Below, piece after piece: positions 9,020-16,792 of a stretch of 40,070 nucleotides of DNA. Both the position numbers and the translations under genes were made by a program. Where the stretch lies: NCBI GenBank assembly GCA_016189945.1, contig JACPRN010000048.1:1-40070 (forward strand). Reading direction: 5' to 3'. The notes below the pieces were generated by a model. The model was given only the letters and a program-made list of their open reading frames with translations. It searched no databases and was not told the DNA's origin. Each line of letters opens with the position of its first letter. Positions within the stretch are counted from its first letter, which is position 1. The stretch is from Betaproteobacteria bacterium (GTDB lineage: Bacteria > Pseudomonadota > Gammaproteobacteria > Burkholderiales > SG8-39).

Positions 9020-10564
9020 TCACTGGTTGAGCTGCAGGCGAATGCCGATCACCTTGACCGGCCGCGCAGCCGGGTTGCCCGCCGCTTCACGAATCAACTG
9101 GAAATCCGGGGAGATCTCGAAATTCTGGTGAACGCGAAATCGGTAGTAGACCTCTGCGACGCGCTCGGAGCCGCGCGCGGCGAATCCGAACACGGGTGTG
9201 CCGGCTGCGTCGACAACTTGCGCCGAAGTGTTGCGGAACGCTTCGCTCGATCGATTGGCGCCAAAGGCGATGCCGAGGGCATCGCCGCCGCGCGACCAGT
9301 AGCTGCCGCCGATTTCGACGCCGAGGGCGAGCGCGCGATCGAACGGCAGTCCTTCGCCGGAGGCCCAGCCCAGCCGGCCGAAGTACGTGATGTAGTCGCC
9401 GAAGCGCTGGTCGAAATTCAAGCCGCCGCCGCGGTGCGGCCGCAGCAGGGCCTCGTCGAGGTTCGCCGGGTCGCGCAGGAAGGTGGGCGCCTGTCCGTTT
9501 CGCCACAGAAAGGCGCGGTAGTTTCCGGTGAGCCCGCCGAAGCGCTGCGTGGCCTCGGCTTGGCCGATCCAGAAGGGTGAGCGAAACCCTTCGGAGAAAT
9601 TGGCGCCGCGCCCGGCGCCGAACATGGCGAAAGACAGGCCCCAGGGTTCGCTCTTGGTGCGCTCGTTGCGGTAGGCGACGCGCACGCCCGGAGAGAATCC
9701 GAAGCCGTCCGCCCCGACGTTGGCCGCCAGCGGGTTGTCGAGCAGCGCGTTGTGAACGAATGGGCTGGCGAGAAACTGGCGCGTTTCGTCGTTGGCCGCA
9801 GCGTTCTGGTCGAAGAACGCGAACGGATCCATCTTGCCGAAGTTGATGGTGAGCTTCTCGCGCGATTGCGGCTTGAAGCCGCCGAACGGCAGCGGGATGT
9901 CGGCGCGGTAATAGGCTTGCGCGAGCAGCAGTGCGCTGTTTTCCGCGGGAATGGCGGTGCCGAGCTGAAACGAGGAGACGTTCGGACCGGCAAAAGAAGT
10001 GAGGTTTTGCGAGATTCCTCGGCCCTGGCCGACGCGGAAATGCCCGAAGAGCTTGCTTTCGATGTCGCCCGTTTTCACCGTCGGCGTCGTCACCGTGATG
10101 TCGGCGCGGTAGTTGAGCGTCGTCCCGTTGGTGTCGACGCTGGTTGCCCTCTGTCCCACCGAAGTGAAACTCGCCCCGGCGGCAAAGCCCTCGATCGAAT
10201 CGATCACCGTGGCCTGCTTCTTGATGTCGAGGGTGTTGTATTCGACCGCTTTCAGGCGCGAAGCGAGCTCAGGCTCCCGCTCGGATATGCCCTCATCGGC
10301 GAGCGCGTCTTCGAGCCGCTTGTTGTAGCTCTCCAAGGCCTTGATGCGGGCTTCGATCTCGCCTTGGCTTCGCGCTGGCCGATCGGCATACGTCTTCAGT
10401 TGCGCCTCCAGGGCGGCGTTTCGTTTTTCCACCCGTTCCAGGCGCTCGGCAAGGCGCCGCAGTTCGTCGCGCAACGAAGTCTCCTCCGGCGTTGCCGCGC
10501 GCGCGCCGGCAACATTGATCGCCAAGGCGAGGAGCGCGCCCGCGGCGATAAGGCTCGTGCGCAT
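9020..10564 (-). CDS. OprB-type outer-membrane porin with N-terminal coiled coil, inside the ftr operon
   Basis: This 514-residue protein starts at ATG 10564, which overlaps the ftrA stop codon (TGATG). The parts in order are a signal peptide (to about residue 25, ending ARA), a strongly charged heptad-rich helix (about 28-115, likely a periplasmic coiled coil), and a beta-barrel that resembles carbohydrate-selective OprB porins. The barrel shows GQGRGISQNL, a Lys/Asn-rich FGKMDPFAFFDQN strand, DALGIAFGANRSSEAFR, and a C-terminal strand pair with NFEISPDFQLI and VIGIRLQLNQ. OprB members with an N-terminal extension are common in cyanobacteria, where iron-permeable examples have been described. 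Its place between ftrA and ftrB suggests it lets iron or an iron complex through the outer membrane; that is inference. The last residue is Gln, not the usual Phe. Confidence 0.82.
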   Translation of the reverse strand: MRTSLIAAGALLALAINVAGARAATPEETSLRDELRRLAERLERVEKRNAALEAQLKTYADRPARSQGEIEARIKALESYNKRLEDALADEGISEREPELASRLKAVEYNTLDIKKQATVIDSIEGFAAGASFTSVGQRATSVDTNGTTLNYRADITVTTPTVKTGDIESKLFGHFRVGQGRGISQNLTSFAGPNVSSFQLGTAIPAENSALLLAQAYYRADIPLPFGGFKPQSREKLTINFGKMDPFAFFDQNAAANDETRQFLASPFVHNALLDNPLAANVGADGFGFSPGVRVAYRNERTKSEPWGLSFAMFGAGRGANFSEGFRSPFWIGQAEATQRFGGLTGNYRAFLWRNGQAPTFLRDPANLDEALLRPHRGGGLNFDQRFGDYITYFGRLGWASGEGLPFDRALALGVEIGGSYWSRGGDALGIAFGANRSSEAFRNTSAQVVDAAGTPVFGFAARGSERVAEVYYRFRVHQNFEISPDFQLIREAAGNPAARPVKVIGIRLQLNQ

Positions 10565-11118
10565 CAATAGCCTCCTTTCTTGCCGATGCCGACGTAGGTG
10601 AATTCGTATTCGACTTCGAAGGGCTTGAACCAGGGACGGACGCCTGTCAGGCGATCGGTGTGCCGGCCGAAGTGCTGGTTGCGCGGATCAGCCGAAGGCG
10701 GGTGGATGCGGTATTTCAGCTTGTACTTGCCCGGTCCTTTTAGCTTGATGTTGTCGCCGTAGTGCGGTCCGTCGTTGGCGACCATGGGTACCAGCTCGCC
10801 GCTCACGGCATCAGTCGATCCGTCTTTCTTCAGCTCGAACTGCACCTTGAGGTGCGGTATCCACGCGCCCTCGCTGAATCCGTTCGGATTGTTCGCCAGG
10901 GCGCGGATGTCGGCTTCGAGATGAATGTCGGAGTCGGCCGGCGTCTTCATCATGCCGTCCGGTTCCATGGTGACGGGCTGGAGATACACGGCGGTGATCT
11001 CCATTCCGTAGCGCTGCAGCGGAGCGCCGATCGGATATTCGACCGCCAGAGCGGACGAGGCGAGGGCGAGCGGGGCGACAAGACTGGTGATCGATACGAA
11101 GCGGCGGGCAAATCGCAT
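10564..11118 (-). CDS. ftrA: FtrA, P19-like periplasmic iron/copper-binding protein
   Basis: This 184-residue protein starts at ATG 11118 with GGAG seven bases upstream. A signal peptide (cut near SALAVEYP) leads into a P19/Tpd domain: VEYPIGAPLQRYGMEITAVYL, DSDIHLEADIRALANNPNGF, MVANDGPHYGDNIKL and HFGRHTDRLTGVRPW. In P19 proteins the conserved Met, His and Glu residues of these segments bind copper and iron at a dimer interface. FtrA is the periplasmic iron-binding component that hands iron to the FTR1 permease. It is the first gene of the five-gene run and is followed with a 1-base overlap by the OprB-type porin. Confidence 0.93.
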   Translation of the reverse strand: MRFARRFVSITSLVAPLALASSALAVEYPIGAPLQRYGMEITAVYLQPVTMEPDGMMKTPADSDIHLEADIRALANNPNGFSEGAWIPHLKVQFELKKDGSTDAVSGELVPMVANDGPHYGDNIKLKGPGKYKLKYRIHPPSADPRNQHFGRHTDRLTGVRPWFKPFEVEYEFTYVGIGKKGGY

Positions 11119-11280
11119 GGTCTACTCCATCAAGAATTGATTGACAAAAGTTGCGGCGGACGAGCAGCGCGCGGGCGCAGGTCAAGAAAGCGGGGGCGGA
11201 GACTTAGCATGACGCGCCGCGTCGCTGCGCGCGATGAGAAATGCGGCGACCAATGCCGCGCGGACTTTTGAATTGGCATT

Positions 11281-11315
11281 AGCCAGCTCTCCCTTCCGGG
11301 TGGAGGGCGCTGGCT
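11281..11315. other. Long imperfect hairpin between hemP and ftrA
   Basis: The outer arms AGCCAGC (11281-11287) and GCTGGCT (11309-11315) pair perfectly, and the inner arms CCCTTCC and GGAGGG pair with one bulge. No T-tract follows on either strand, so it is not an obvious intrinsic terminator. It could be an attenuating or stabilising stem between hemP and the ftr genes. Just beyond it on the + strand are further GCTGG repeats. Confidence 0.4.
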
Positions 11316-11388
11316 GGCTCGCTGGCGGGACGCTAGCTGGCTTGCGCGGGGGCAACCGGGCTCGGGGGCTACTGCGCCGCCCGAGCGC

Positions 11389-11574
11389 TTACGCGGTCAG
11401 TATCAATTTGCCGTTTTGGGTCAAGCGCAACCGATAGTCGCGGCCGCCGTGTTCAATGATCAGGTCGCCGCGAGGCCCGAGCAGGGCTTGGCTCGAAATT
11501 CTCTGCTGAACTGCGGCGGGCTTTGCCGCGGCGAGCACGCGAATCGGCAGTCGTTGTCTGGCGCGCATGTCCAT
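11389..11574 (-). CDS. hemP: HemP family hemin-uptake small protein
   Basis: This 61-residue protein ends in the HemP signature: [18 protein letters not shown], then [17 protein letters not shown]. This matches the Leu-rich, RLRLTxxGKLIL ending of the HemP family. HemP lies upstream of hemin-receptor genes in many proteobacteria and in some acts as an activator of hemin receptor expression. No hemin receptor is in this window; the next genes are the ftr iron-uptake genes, 270 bases on. No ribosome site precedes the ATG at 11574. The predicted transcription start coincides with that ATG, so a leaderless mRNA is likely. In-frame alternatives are ATG 11568 and GTG 11538. Confidence 0.85.
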   Translation of the reverse strand: MDMRARQRLPIRVLAAAKPAAVQQRISSQALLGPRGDLIIEHGGRDYRLRLTQNGKLILTA

Positions 11575-11580
11575 GGACGA

Positions 11581-11609
11581 ACGATAACGATTCGCATTTC
11601 GGTAGTCAA
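11581..11609 (-). promoter_or_regulatory. hemP promoter with Fur box in the spacer
   Basis: On the minus strand TTGACT (11609-11604) and TATCGT (11586-11581) are 17 bases apart. Between and over the -10 lies AATGCGAATCGTTATC (11598-11583), which agrees with the reverse-symmetric Fur consensus (AATGAGAATCATTATC) at 14 of 16 bases. Fur with Fe2+ would block RNA polymerase here, giving expression under iron limitation. Confidence 0.75.
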
Positions 11610-11627
11610 CAGCGATGTCGGAAAAGC

Positions 11628-11641
11628 GTGATATGGATCAA
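11628..11641 (-). promoter_or_regulatory. FNR/ANR-like site upstream of hemP
   Basis: The minus strand reads TTGATCCATATCAC, 9 of 10 matches to the FNR consensus TTGAT-N4-ATCAA. Its centre is about 60 bases upstream of the predicted hemP start, the usual position for class I activation by FNR/CRP proteins. This suggests oxygen control on top of Fur, but a single 14-base match can occur by chance. Confidence 0.45.
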
Positions 11642-11645
11642 ACCG

Positions 11646-11679
11646 ACCCTCCCGCCCAGCGACGCCCGGGCGGGAGGGT
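11646..11679 (-). terminator. Strong GC hairpin ending the carboxyltransferase/Bug operon
   Basis: Perfect 12-bp arms (ACCCTCCCGCCC at 11646-11657 and its complement at 11668-11679) enclose a 10-base loop, starting about 20 bases after the Bug gene stop. On the minus strand it is followed by CGGTTTG, a weak T-tract. It separates this operon from hemP. Confidence 0.65.
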
Positions 11680-11700
11680 GTGCCGTGCTTGATCGCGCCG

Positions 11701-12678
11701 CTACTCGAAGCGGATGTTCAGCTCCCGCAGGGCCTTGGTCCACTTGGCCACCTCCGCCCTGTGGATGGGGCCGAATTCCGCCGGCGGCATTCCCATCCCG
11801 GCGGATTCACGGCCCTGCGCCGCGGTGCGCTTCTTCATCACGTCGGAATTGAGGACCACGGCGAGCGCGCCGTAGAGCTTGTCGATCACCGGACGCGGTG
11901 TCCCCGCGGGCGCGAACAAGCCCGCCCAGGTGCTCGCCTGAAAGTCCAATCCGATCGATTCGTGCACGGTCGGGACATCGGGCATGAAGGAGCTTCGCGC
12001 AGTGCCGGCAATGGCCAGAGGCCGGAGCTTTCCGGCGCGGATGTGCGGCAGGAGCGGCGGAATCGATAGAACGATGATGGGGACTTCGCCGGAGAGGGTG
12101 GCGGTTATCGAAGGCGAGGCGCCCTTGAAGCCGACGTGAACGATTTTGGTCCCGGCCACCAGATTGAACAGTTCGGTTCCCACCTGAAACTCGGGCGCGG
12201 CCGACGAATAGAACAATTTCCCCGGCTGCGCCTTGGCCATTTCGACCAGTTCCTTGAACGACTTCGCTGGAAACGACGGATGAACGGCGAACAGCAACGG
12301 GTCGAGATTGAAGCGCGTGATGGGGATGAAATCCTTCACCGGGTCGTAGGGGAGCTTCTTGTACATACCCGCGGCCAGAACCATCGCGCCGCCGGTTCCG
12401 GCCATGAGCGTGTAGCCATCGGGCTCCGACTTGGCGACGAAGTCCGCCGCGATGATGCCGTTGGCGCCGGGCTTATTGTCCACCAGTACCGGTTGGCCCA
12501 GTTGCTCGGCGAGCATCGCGCCGACCTGGCGCGCGGTCACATCGGTGCCGCCGCCGGGCGCGGCTCCGACGACGAATTTTATCGGCTTGCTCGGATAGCT
12601 TTGCGCGGCCGCAGCGCCCGAGGCGAGGGCGAGCGCGAAAGCGAGGAACAGTCCGGTAGTGCCAAATGTTGCCCTCAT
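11701..12678 (-). CDS. Bug/TctC-family periplasmic solute receptor 1
   Basis: This 325-residue protein starts at ATG 12678, eight bases after GGAGGA; an upstream in-frame extension has no signal peptide. The N-terminus is a signal peptide ending AAAAQSYPSKPIKFVV. The mature part has the Bug landmarks VVGAAPGGGTDVTAR, GQPVLVDNKPGANGIIAADFVAKSEPDGYTL, and the late WAGLFAPAGTPRPVIDKL. Bug receptors bind carboxylates or amides in the periplasm for a TctAB-type permease; no tctA or tctB lies in this window. It is the last gene of the five-gene set and follows carboxyltransferase A by 74 bases. Its ligand is presumably related to the substrate of that enzyme. Confidence 0.95.
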   Translation of the reverse strand: MRATFGTTGLFLAFALALASGAAAAQSYPSKPIKFVVGAAPGGGTDVTARQVGAMLAEQLGQPVLVDNKPGANGIIAADFVAKSEPDGYTLMAGTGGAMVLAAGMYKKLPYDPVKDFIPITRFNLDPLLFAVHPSFPAKSFKELVEMAKAQPGKLFYSSAAPEFQVGTELFNLVAGTKIVHVGFKGASPSITATLSGEVPIIVLSIPPLLPHIRAGKLRPLAIAGTARSSFMPDVPTVHESIGLDFQASTWAGLFAPAGTPRPVIDKLYGALAVVLNSDVMKKRTAAQGRESAGMGMPPAEFGPIHRAEVAKWTKALRELNIRFE

Positions 12679-12752
12679 TTCTTGTCTCCTCCGTTTGTAC
12701 TCATCAACGACAGTTGAACTCCACCCTCCACCACCCTTTGCGGCGGTACTGC

Positions 12753-14261
12753 TCAAGCGAAACCCTGGTTCTGCACGAGCAGCGTATCGTCTCCCCGCCG
12801 CACGTGCACATAGCGCACTTGCCGGTGCTTGCCCAGTTCCTGAAGCAGGATCAGGAGCGGCAGCCCGGTGTTGAAATACTGCGGCGGCGGGCCGGCGGCG
12901 CGCATGGTCTCGATTTCGTGGGTGCCCTTCATCATGAACCGCAGCAGGAACTCTTCGTCGGACACCCCGGGCCCGCCGAGGCTTGCGCGGACCTCTTTCA
13001 GCGTGACCTCGCGCTCCTGGCGCGAGGCTATTTCCTTCAGCTCCCTGGCCCGGGGCGTGGCGAGCAGCCTGTCCTTCAGGTTCTGGTCCATCCAGGTGTA
13101 GCCCGAATCCTCGCCGTATGCGCCCTGGGCGAAGAGGATGAATTCATCGATGACATGCTTGTAGCGCTCGCCGGTCACCACGTTGATCGCGGCCTGGGTG
13201 ACCACGAACTGCGAATGCGGCGTGATCATGATCGGATAGCCGAAGTCCTTGCGCACCTGCACGGTTTCTTCCAACACTTCGTCGAATCGGTCGAGGAGGC
13301 GCATCTCGCCAAGCTGATGCCTCAAGTTCGAGATCACCCCTCCGGGCACCTGATAGAGGTACTGCGCGTAATCGTATTCGAGCGGCGCGCCGATCGGCAG
13401 CCGCTCGCGCTTCGCGATCGCGGTGAGTTGCTCGACGACCGGCCGCAGGACGGCGAGGTCGACCTGTGGCGAATAGCCCATGAGGCGCGCGTTTTCGGCA
13501 ACGTTCAACACCGAGGGCTGGGAGGAGCCGTTCGCGAGCGGCGGCACCGCAGTGTGCAGCCTGTGCACTCCGGCTTTCAGCGCTTCCAGATAAACGAGCG
13601 GCGCGAGACCCGTGGTGCAGTGCGAGTGCAGCTCGACCGGCAATCCGCCCGCGTTTTGCACCAGCACCGGAAGCAGCGTCCGTGCCCGATCGATCGTGAG
13701 CAGGCCGCCCTGGTCCTTGAGGTAGATCCCGTCGGGCGCAAACGGCAGGACCTGACGCACCTTTTGCGCGTAATAGGCGTCGTCATGCCGCGGCGATAGG
13801 GTGTAGGAGAGCGCAACGACGACCTGCAGGCCCAGCCTCCTGAACATCGGGATGACCCAGGGGAAGGTGCGCTCGACCTGGCCGAGCGTATTGCAGGTCA
13901 CTTGCACGCGGTTCAGGGCGCGCAGCTCGACCAGCCGGGCGTGGTAGAGCTCGATCACCTCCCGCGGCGCCGCGGCTTCGAACGGGATGATGAAGCCTCC
14001 GGCCATGCAGCTCTTGCGCGTATTGGGCATGCGCCGCGCCACCATGCGCGCCAGCTCCCAGGGATCCTCCCTCAAATCGCGCAGCGACTTTTTCATCCGG
14101 TTGCCGCCCACCGGGACCTCGATGGCTTCGAACCCCGCGCGGTCCATGTCCTCGGCGACCGCTTCGATCATTCCCGAGCGCATGCCTCCGGCCCACAGGC
14201 TCTGGGCGCCATCGCGATACGTGGTATCGATGAAACGCACGGCCGGCTTGCCAGAGTTCAT
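12753..14261 (-). CDS. OadA/PycB-like carboxyltransferase-domain protein (copy A), no biotinyl domain
   Basis: This 502-residue protein starts at ATG 14261, directly after the TGA of the Bug 2 gene, with AAGGTGG as ribosome site inside that gene's end. The N-terminal TIM barrel has the carboxyltransferase marks: RDGAQSLWA (Arg16-Asp17), YLKDQGGLL (Lys182, the position that is carboxylated in pyruvate carboxylase and oxaloacetate decarboxylase), HSH (212 and 214, metal ligands) and PGGVISNLRHQL. The C-terminal part matches the conserved carboxylase region and ends with no AMKM biotin site. Family members move CO2 between biotin and a 2-oxoacid or acyl-CoA. No biotin carboxylase or carrier is encoded here, so the reaction is unassigned. 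It is a close paralogue of the gene at 15274-16770. Confidence 0.9.
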   Translation of the reverse strand: MNSGKPAVRFIDTTYRDGAQSLWAGGMRSGMIEAVAEDMDRAGFEAIEVPVGGNRMKKSLRDLREDPWELARMVARRMPNTRKSCMAGGFIIPFEAAAPREVIELYHARLVELRALNRVQVTCNTLGQVERTFPWVIPMFRRLGLQVVVALSYTLSPRHDDAYYAQKVRQVLPFAPDGIYLKDQGGLLTIDRARTLLPVLVQNAGGLPVELHSHCTTGLAPLVYLEALKAGVHRLHTAVPPLANGSSQPSVLNVAENARLMGYSPQVDLAVLRPVVEQLTAIAKRERLPIGAPLEYDYAQYLYQVPGGVISNLRHQLGEMRLLDRFDEVLEETVQVRKDFGYPIMITPHSQFVVTQAAINVVTGERYKHVIDEFILFAQGAYGEDSGYTWMDQNLKDRLLATPRARELKEIASRQEREVTLKEVRASLGGPGVSDEEFLLRFMMKGTHEIETMRAAGPPPQYFNTGLPLLILLQELGKHRQVRYVHVRRGDDTLLVQNQGFA

Positions 14262-15239
14262 TCAATCCACCTTGATATTCGCCGCCTTGATTAGCGGTTC
14301 CCACTTGCGCATTTCGCTCTGCAGGAAACCCACGAACTCGTTCGATCCCATCGGCACCGGTGTCATTCCGATGCCGATCAAGCCGGCGTGAATCTCCGCC
14401 GAATTGACCGCGCCCAGTACCTCGGCCTGCAGCCGCTCGAGGATGCCTTGCGGCATTCTCGCCGGCGCAGAAATGCCGTACCAGAGCGAGCCCGCCACGC
14501 CGGGTGCGATTTCGCTCATCGCCGGAACATCGGGGAACGCCGCCACGCGCTTTTCGGTCGTGGTGGCGAGCATGCGCATCTTGCCGCTGCGCACGAACTC
14601 CGGCGCCGAGGAGTCGGCGATGTAGGTCGCGTCGATGTGACCGCCGAGCAGGTCGCTGATCGCAGGCGTTGCGCCTTTGTACGCCACATGGACGATGTTT
14701 ACCCCGGCGTTCTTGTTGAGCAGATCACCGAGCAGATTTCCGAGCGAGCCAACGCCTGAGGAACCGTAGCTGAGCGAGCCCGGCTTGGCCTTGGCAAGCG
14801 ACAGGAACTCCTGAAAGCTCTTCGCCGGATGGTCGGCGCGCACCATCCAGAACATCGGGAAAGTGCCGATCATCGCGATATGGGTGAAATCCTTCAGGGG
14901 CTCATAAGGCGTGCGGCGCATCAGCGGCCCCAGGGAAATGGACGCCTGGTTGGTGATCAGGAGGGTGTAGCCGTCGGGAGGGGCCTTGGCGACAGAGTCT
15001 GCTCCCAGCAGCGACCCGGCGCCGGCCTTGTTCTCCACGACCACGGGCTGCTTCAAGGTTTCGGCGAGGCGGCTCGCCAGCAGCCGGGCCGTCCTGTCGG
15101 GCGGCCCGCCGGCCGGCAGTGGCACGATCAACTTGATCGGGCGCGCGGGGTACGTTTGCGCCAATGCGGCATTGCACAGCACGGCGAAAGCACACAAAGC
15201 GAGAAAAGACCTGCCCTGCCACCCACGCTTCTCGAACAT
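14262..15239 (-). CDS. Bug/TctC-family periplasmic solute receptor 2
   Basis: This 325-residue protein starts at ATG 15239 with GGAGGAG five bases upstream. The signal peptide ends ALCAFAVLCNAALAQ, and the mature part starts TYPARPIKLIVPLPAGGPPDRTAR. It then has the family segments QPVVVENKAGAGSLLGADSVAKAPPDG and VNIVHVAYKGATPAISDLLGG. It is clearly more diverged from Bug 1 than the two flanking carboxyltransferases are from each other. The loop after the first strand (AGGPPD rather than GGGTD) differs from Bug 1, so the ligand may differ. It lies 34 bases after carboxyltransferase B and abuts carboxyltransferase A with no gap. Confidence 0.95.
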   Translation of the reverse strand: MFEKRGWQGRSFLALCAFAVLCNAALAQTYPARPIKLIVPLPAGGPPDRTARLLASRLAETLKQPVVVENKAGAGSLLGADSVAKAPPDGYTLLITNQASISLGPLMRRTPYEPLKDFTHIAMIGTFPMFWMVRADHPAKSFQEFLSLAKAKPGSLSYGSSGVGSLGNLLGDLLNKNAGVNIVHVAYKGATPAISDLLGGHIDATYIADSSAPEFVRSGKMRMLATTTEKRVAAFPDVPAMSEIAPGVAGSLWYGISAPARMPQGILERLQAEVLGAVNSAEIHAGLIGIGMTPVPMGSNEFVGFLQSEMRKWEPLIKAANIKVD

Positions 15240-15273
15240 AACTCCTCCTTCTCTTGCGCTGTCGGTATCCGAT

Positions 15274-16770
15274 TCAGGCCATGGACTGGTTCCGGATGAC
15301 CAGCGAATGGCCACCTCGCTGCACTTGAACATAGCGCACCTGCCTGTGTTTTTCCAGTTCCTGGATCAGAGTCAGCAGGGGCATGCTGGTATTGAAATAG
15401 CGCTTCGGCGGACCGGCTGCGCGCATGGCGCGAATTTCGGCGTCGCCCTTCATCATGAAGCGCAGCAGCAGCTCCTCGTCGGAGACGCCCGGTCCGCCGA
15501 GGCTCGCGCGGATCTCCTCGAGCGTCACATCGCGTTTCTTGCGCGCGGTCAGTTCCTCGAGTTCCTTCGACCGGGGCAGGGCAAGCAGCCGGTCTTTGAG
15601 ATTCTGGTCCATCCAGGTGAAGCCCGAATCCTCCCCGTAGGCCCCTTGAGCAAAAAGGATGACCTCGTCGATCACATGCTTGTAGCGCTCTGCGGTCATC
15701 ACGTTGATCGCGGCCTGAGTGACGACGAACTGCGAATGCGGGGTGACCATGATCGGGTAACCGAGGTCCTTGCGCACCCGCACCGATTCCTCGAGCACTT
15801 CGTCCAGGCGCTCGAGCAGACGCATTTCGGCCAGTTGGTGCCGGGTGTTGGAGATCACGCCGCCGGGAACCTGATGGATGTACTGCGCATAGTCGTACTC
15901 CAGGGGAGCGCCGATCGGCAGCTTCTCCTGTTTTGCGATCGCGGTGAGCCGCTCAGAGACCGGGCGCAAGATCTCCAAGTCGACGCGCGGCGCATGGCCC
16001 ATCATCCGGGCGTTGCCCGCCACGTTGAACACCGAAGGCTGCGCCGAACCGTTGGCAAGCGGCGGCACGCCGGTGTGCAGCCTCGCAACCCCCGATTTCA
16101 GCGCCTCCAGATAGACGAGCGGCGCGAGCCCGGTCGTGCAATGCGAGTGCAGCTCGACCGGGACGCCCGCGGCATTCCCGAGGATGACCGGAAGCAGCGT
16201 GCGCGCCCGATCCACGGTGAGCAGGCCGCACTGATCCTTGAGGTAGATCGCGTCCGGCGCGAACGCAAGCACCTCGCGCGTCTTGTGCGCGTAGTACTCG
16301 TCCGTGTGGCGCGGGGAAATGGTGTAGGAGAGCGCGATCGCGACCTTGAGCCCCAGGCGCTTGAACATCGGAATGACCCAGGGGAAAGTGCGCTTGCACT
16401 CGTCCATGACGTTGGCCATCACCTGGACGCGGTTCAGGGCGCCGATCTCGGACAGTCGAGTGTAATAGAGTTCGATCATCGAGCGCGGTGTCGAGGCCGC
16501 CTCGAACAGGATGATGTGCGCGCCGGCCATGCAGCTCTTCGCCGTGTTCGGCATGGCCCTCGCCACCATCCGCGCCCTCTCCCAGGGGTCTTCCTTTGCG
16601 TCCCGGAGCAGCTTCTTCATGTGGTTGCCGCCCACCGGAACCTCGATGACATCGAACCCGGCCCGGTCCATGTCCGCTGCAACCGCCTCGATCATGCCGG
16701 TGCGCATGGCGCCGGCCCACAGGCTCTGGGAACCGTCGCGAAACGTGGTGTCGACGAAGCGCACCTCCAT
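15274..16770 (-). CDS. OadA/PycB-like carboxyltransferase-domain protein (copy B), no biotinyl domain
   Basis: This 498-residue paralogue of copy A is about 70% identical by eye over the whole length. It keeps the same key residues: RDGSQSLWA (Arg11-Asp12), YLKDQCGLL (Lys178), HSH (208, 210) and PGGVISNTRHQL. It ends without a biotin attachment site. The ATG at 16770 has no clear ribosome site and comes 22 bases after the stop of the thiolase-like gene, so translation may depend on that gene. The metal and lysine ligands say it is a working carboxyltransferase fold; the substrate is unknown. Its position next to a Bug receptor in both copies suggests the imported carboxylate is its substrate (inference). 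Confidence 0.9.
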   Translation of the reverse strand: MEVRFVDTTFRDGSQSLWAGAMRTGMIEAVAADMDRAGFDVIEVPVGGNHMKKLLRDAKEDPWERARMVARAMPNTAKSCMAGAHIILFEAASTPRSMIELYYTRLSEIGALNRVQVMANVMDECKRTFPWVIPMFKRLGLKVAIALSYTISPRHTDEYYAHKTREVLAFAPDAIYLKDQCGLLTVDRARTLLPVILGNAAGVPVELHSHCTTGLAPLVYLEALKSGVARLHTGVPPLANGSAQPSVFNVAGNARMMGHAPRVDLEILRPVSERLTAIAKQEKLPIGAPLEYDYAQYIHQVPGGVISNTRHQLAEMRLLERLDEVLEESVRVRKDLGYPIMVTPHSQFVVTQAAINVMTAERYKHVIDEVILFAQGAYGEDSGFTWMDQNLKDRLLALPRSKELEELTARKKRDVTLEEIRASLGGPGVSDEELLLRFMMKGDAEIRAMRAAGPPKRYFNTSMPLLTLIQELEKHRQVRYVQVQRGGHSLVIRNQSMA

Positions 16771-16792
16771 GGCGGGGCCGGCGCGCGAACGG

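Noticed and set aside
11229..11246. A second Fur-box-like sequence upstream of ftrA
   Set aside because: Only the central TGAGAA block agrees with the consensus; the flanks do not match.
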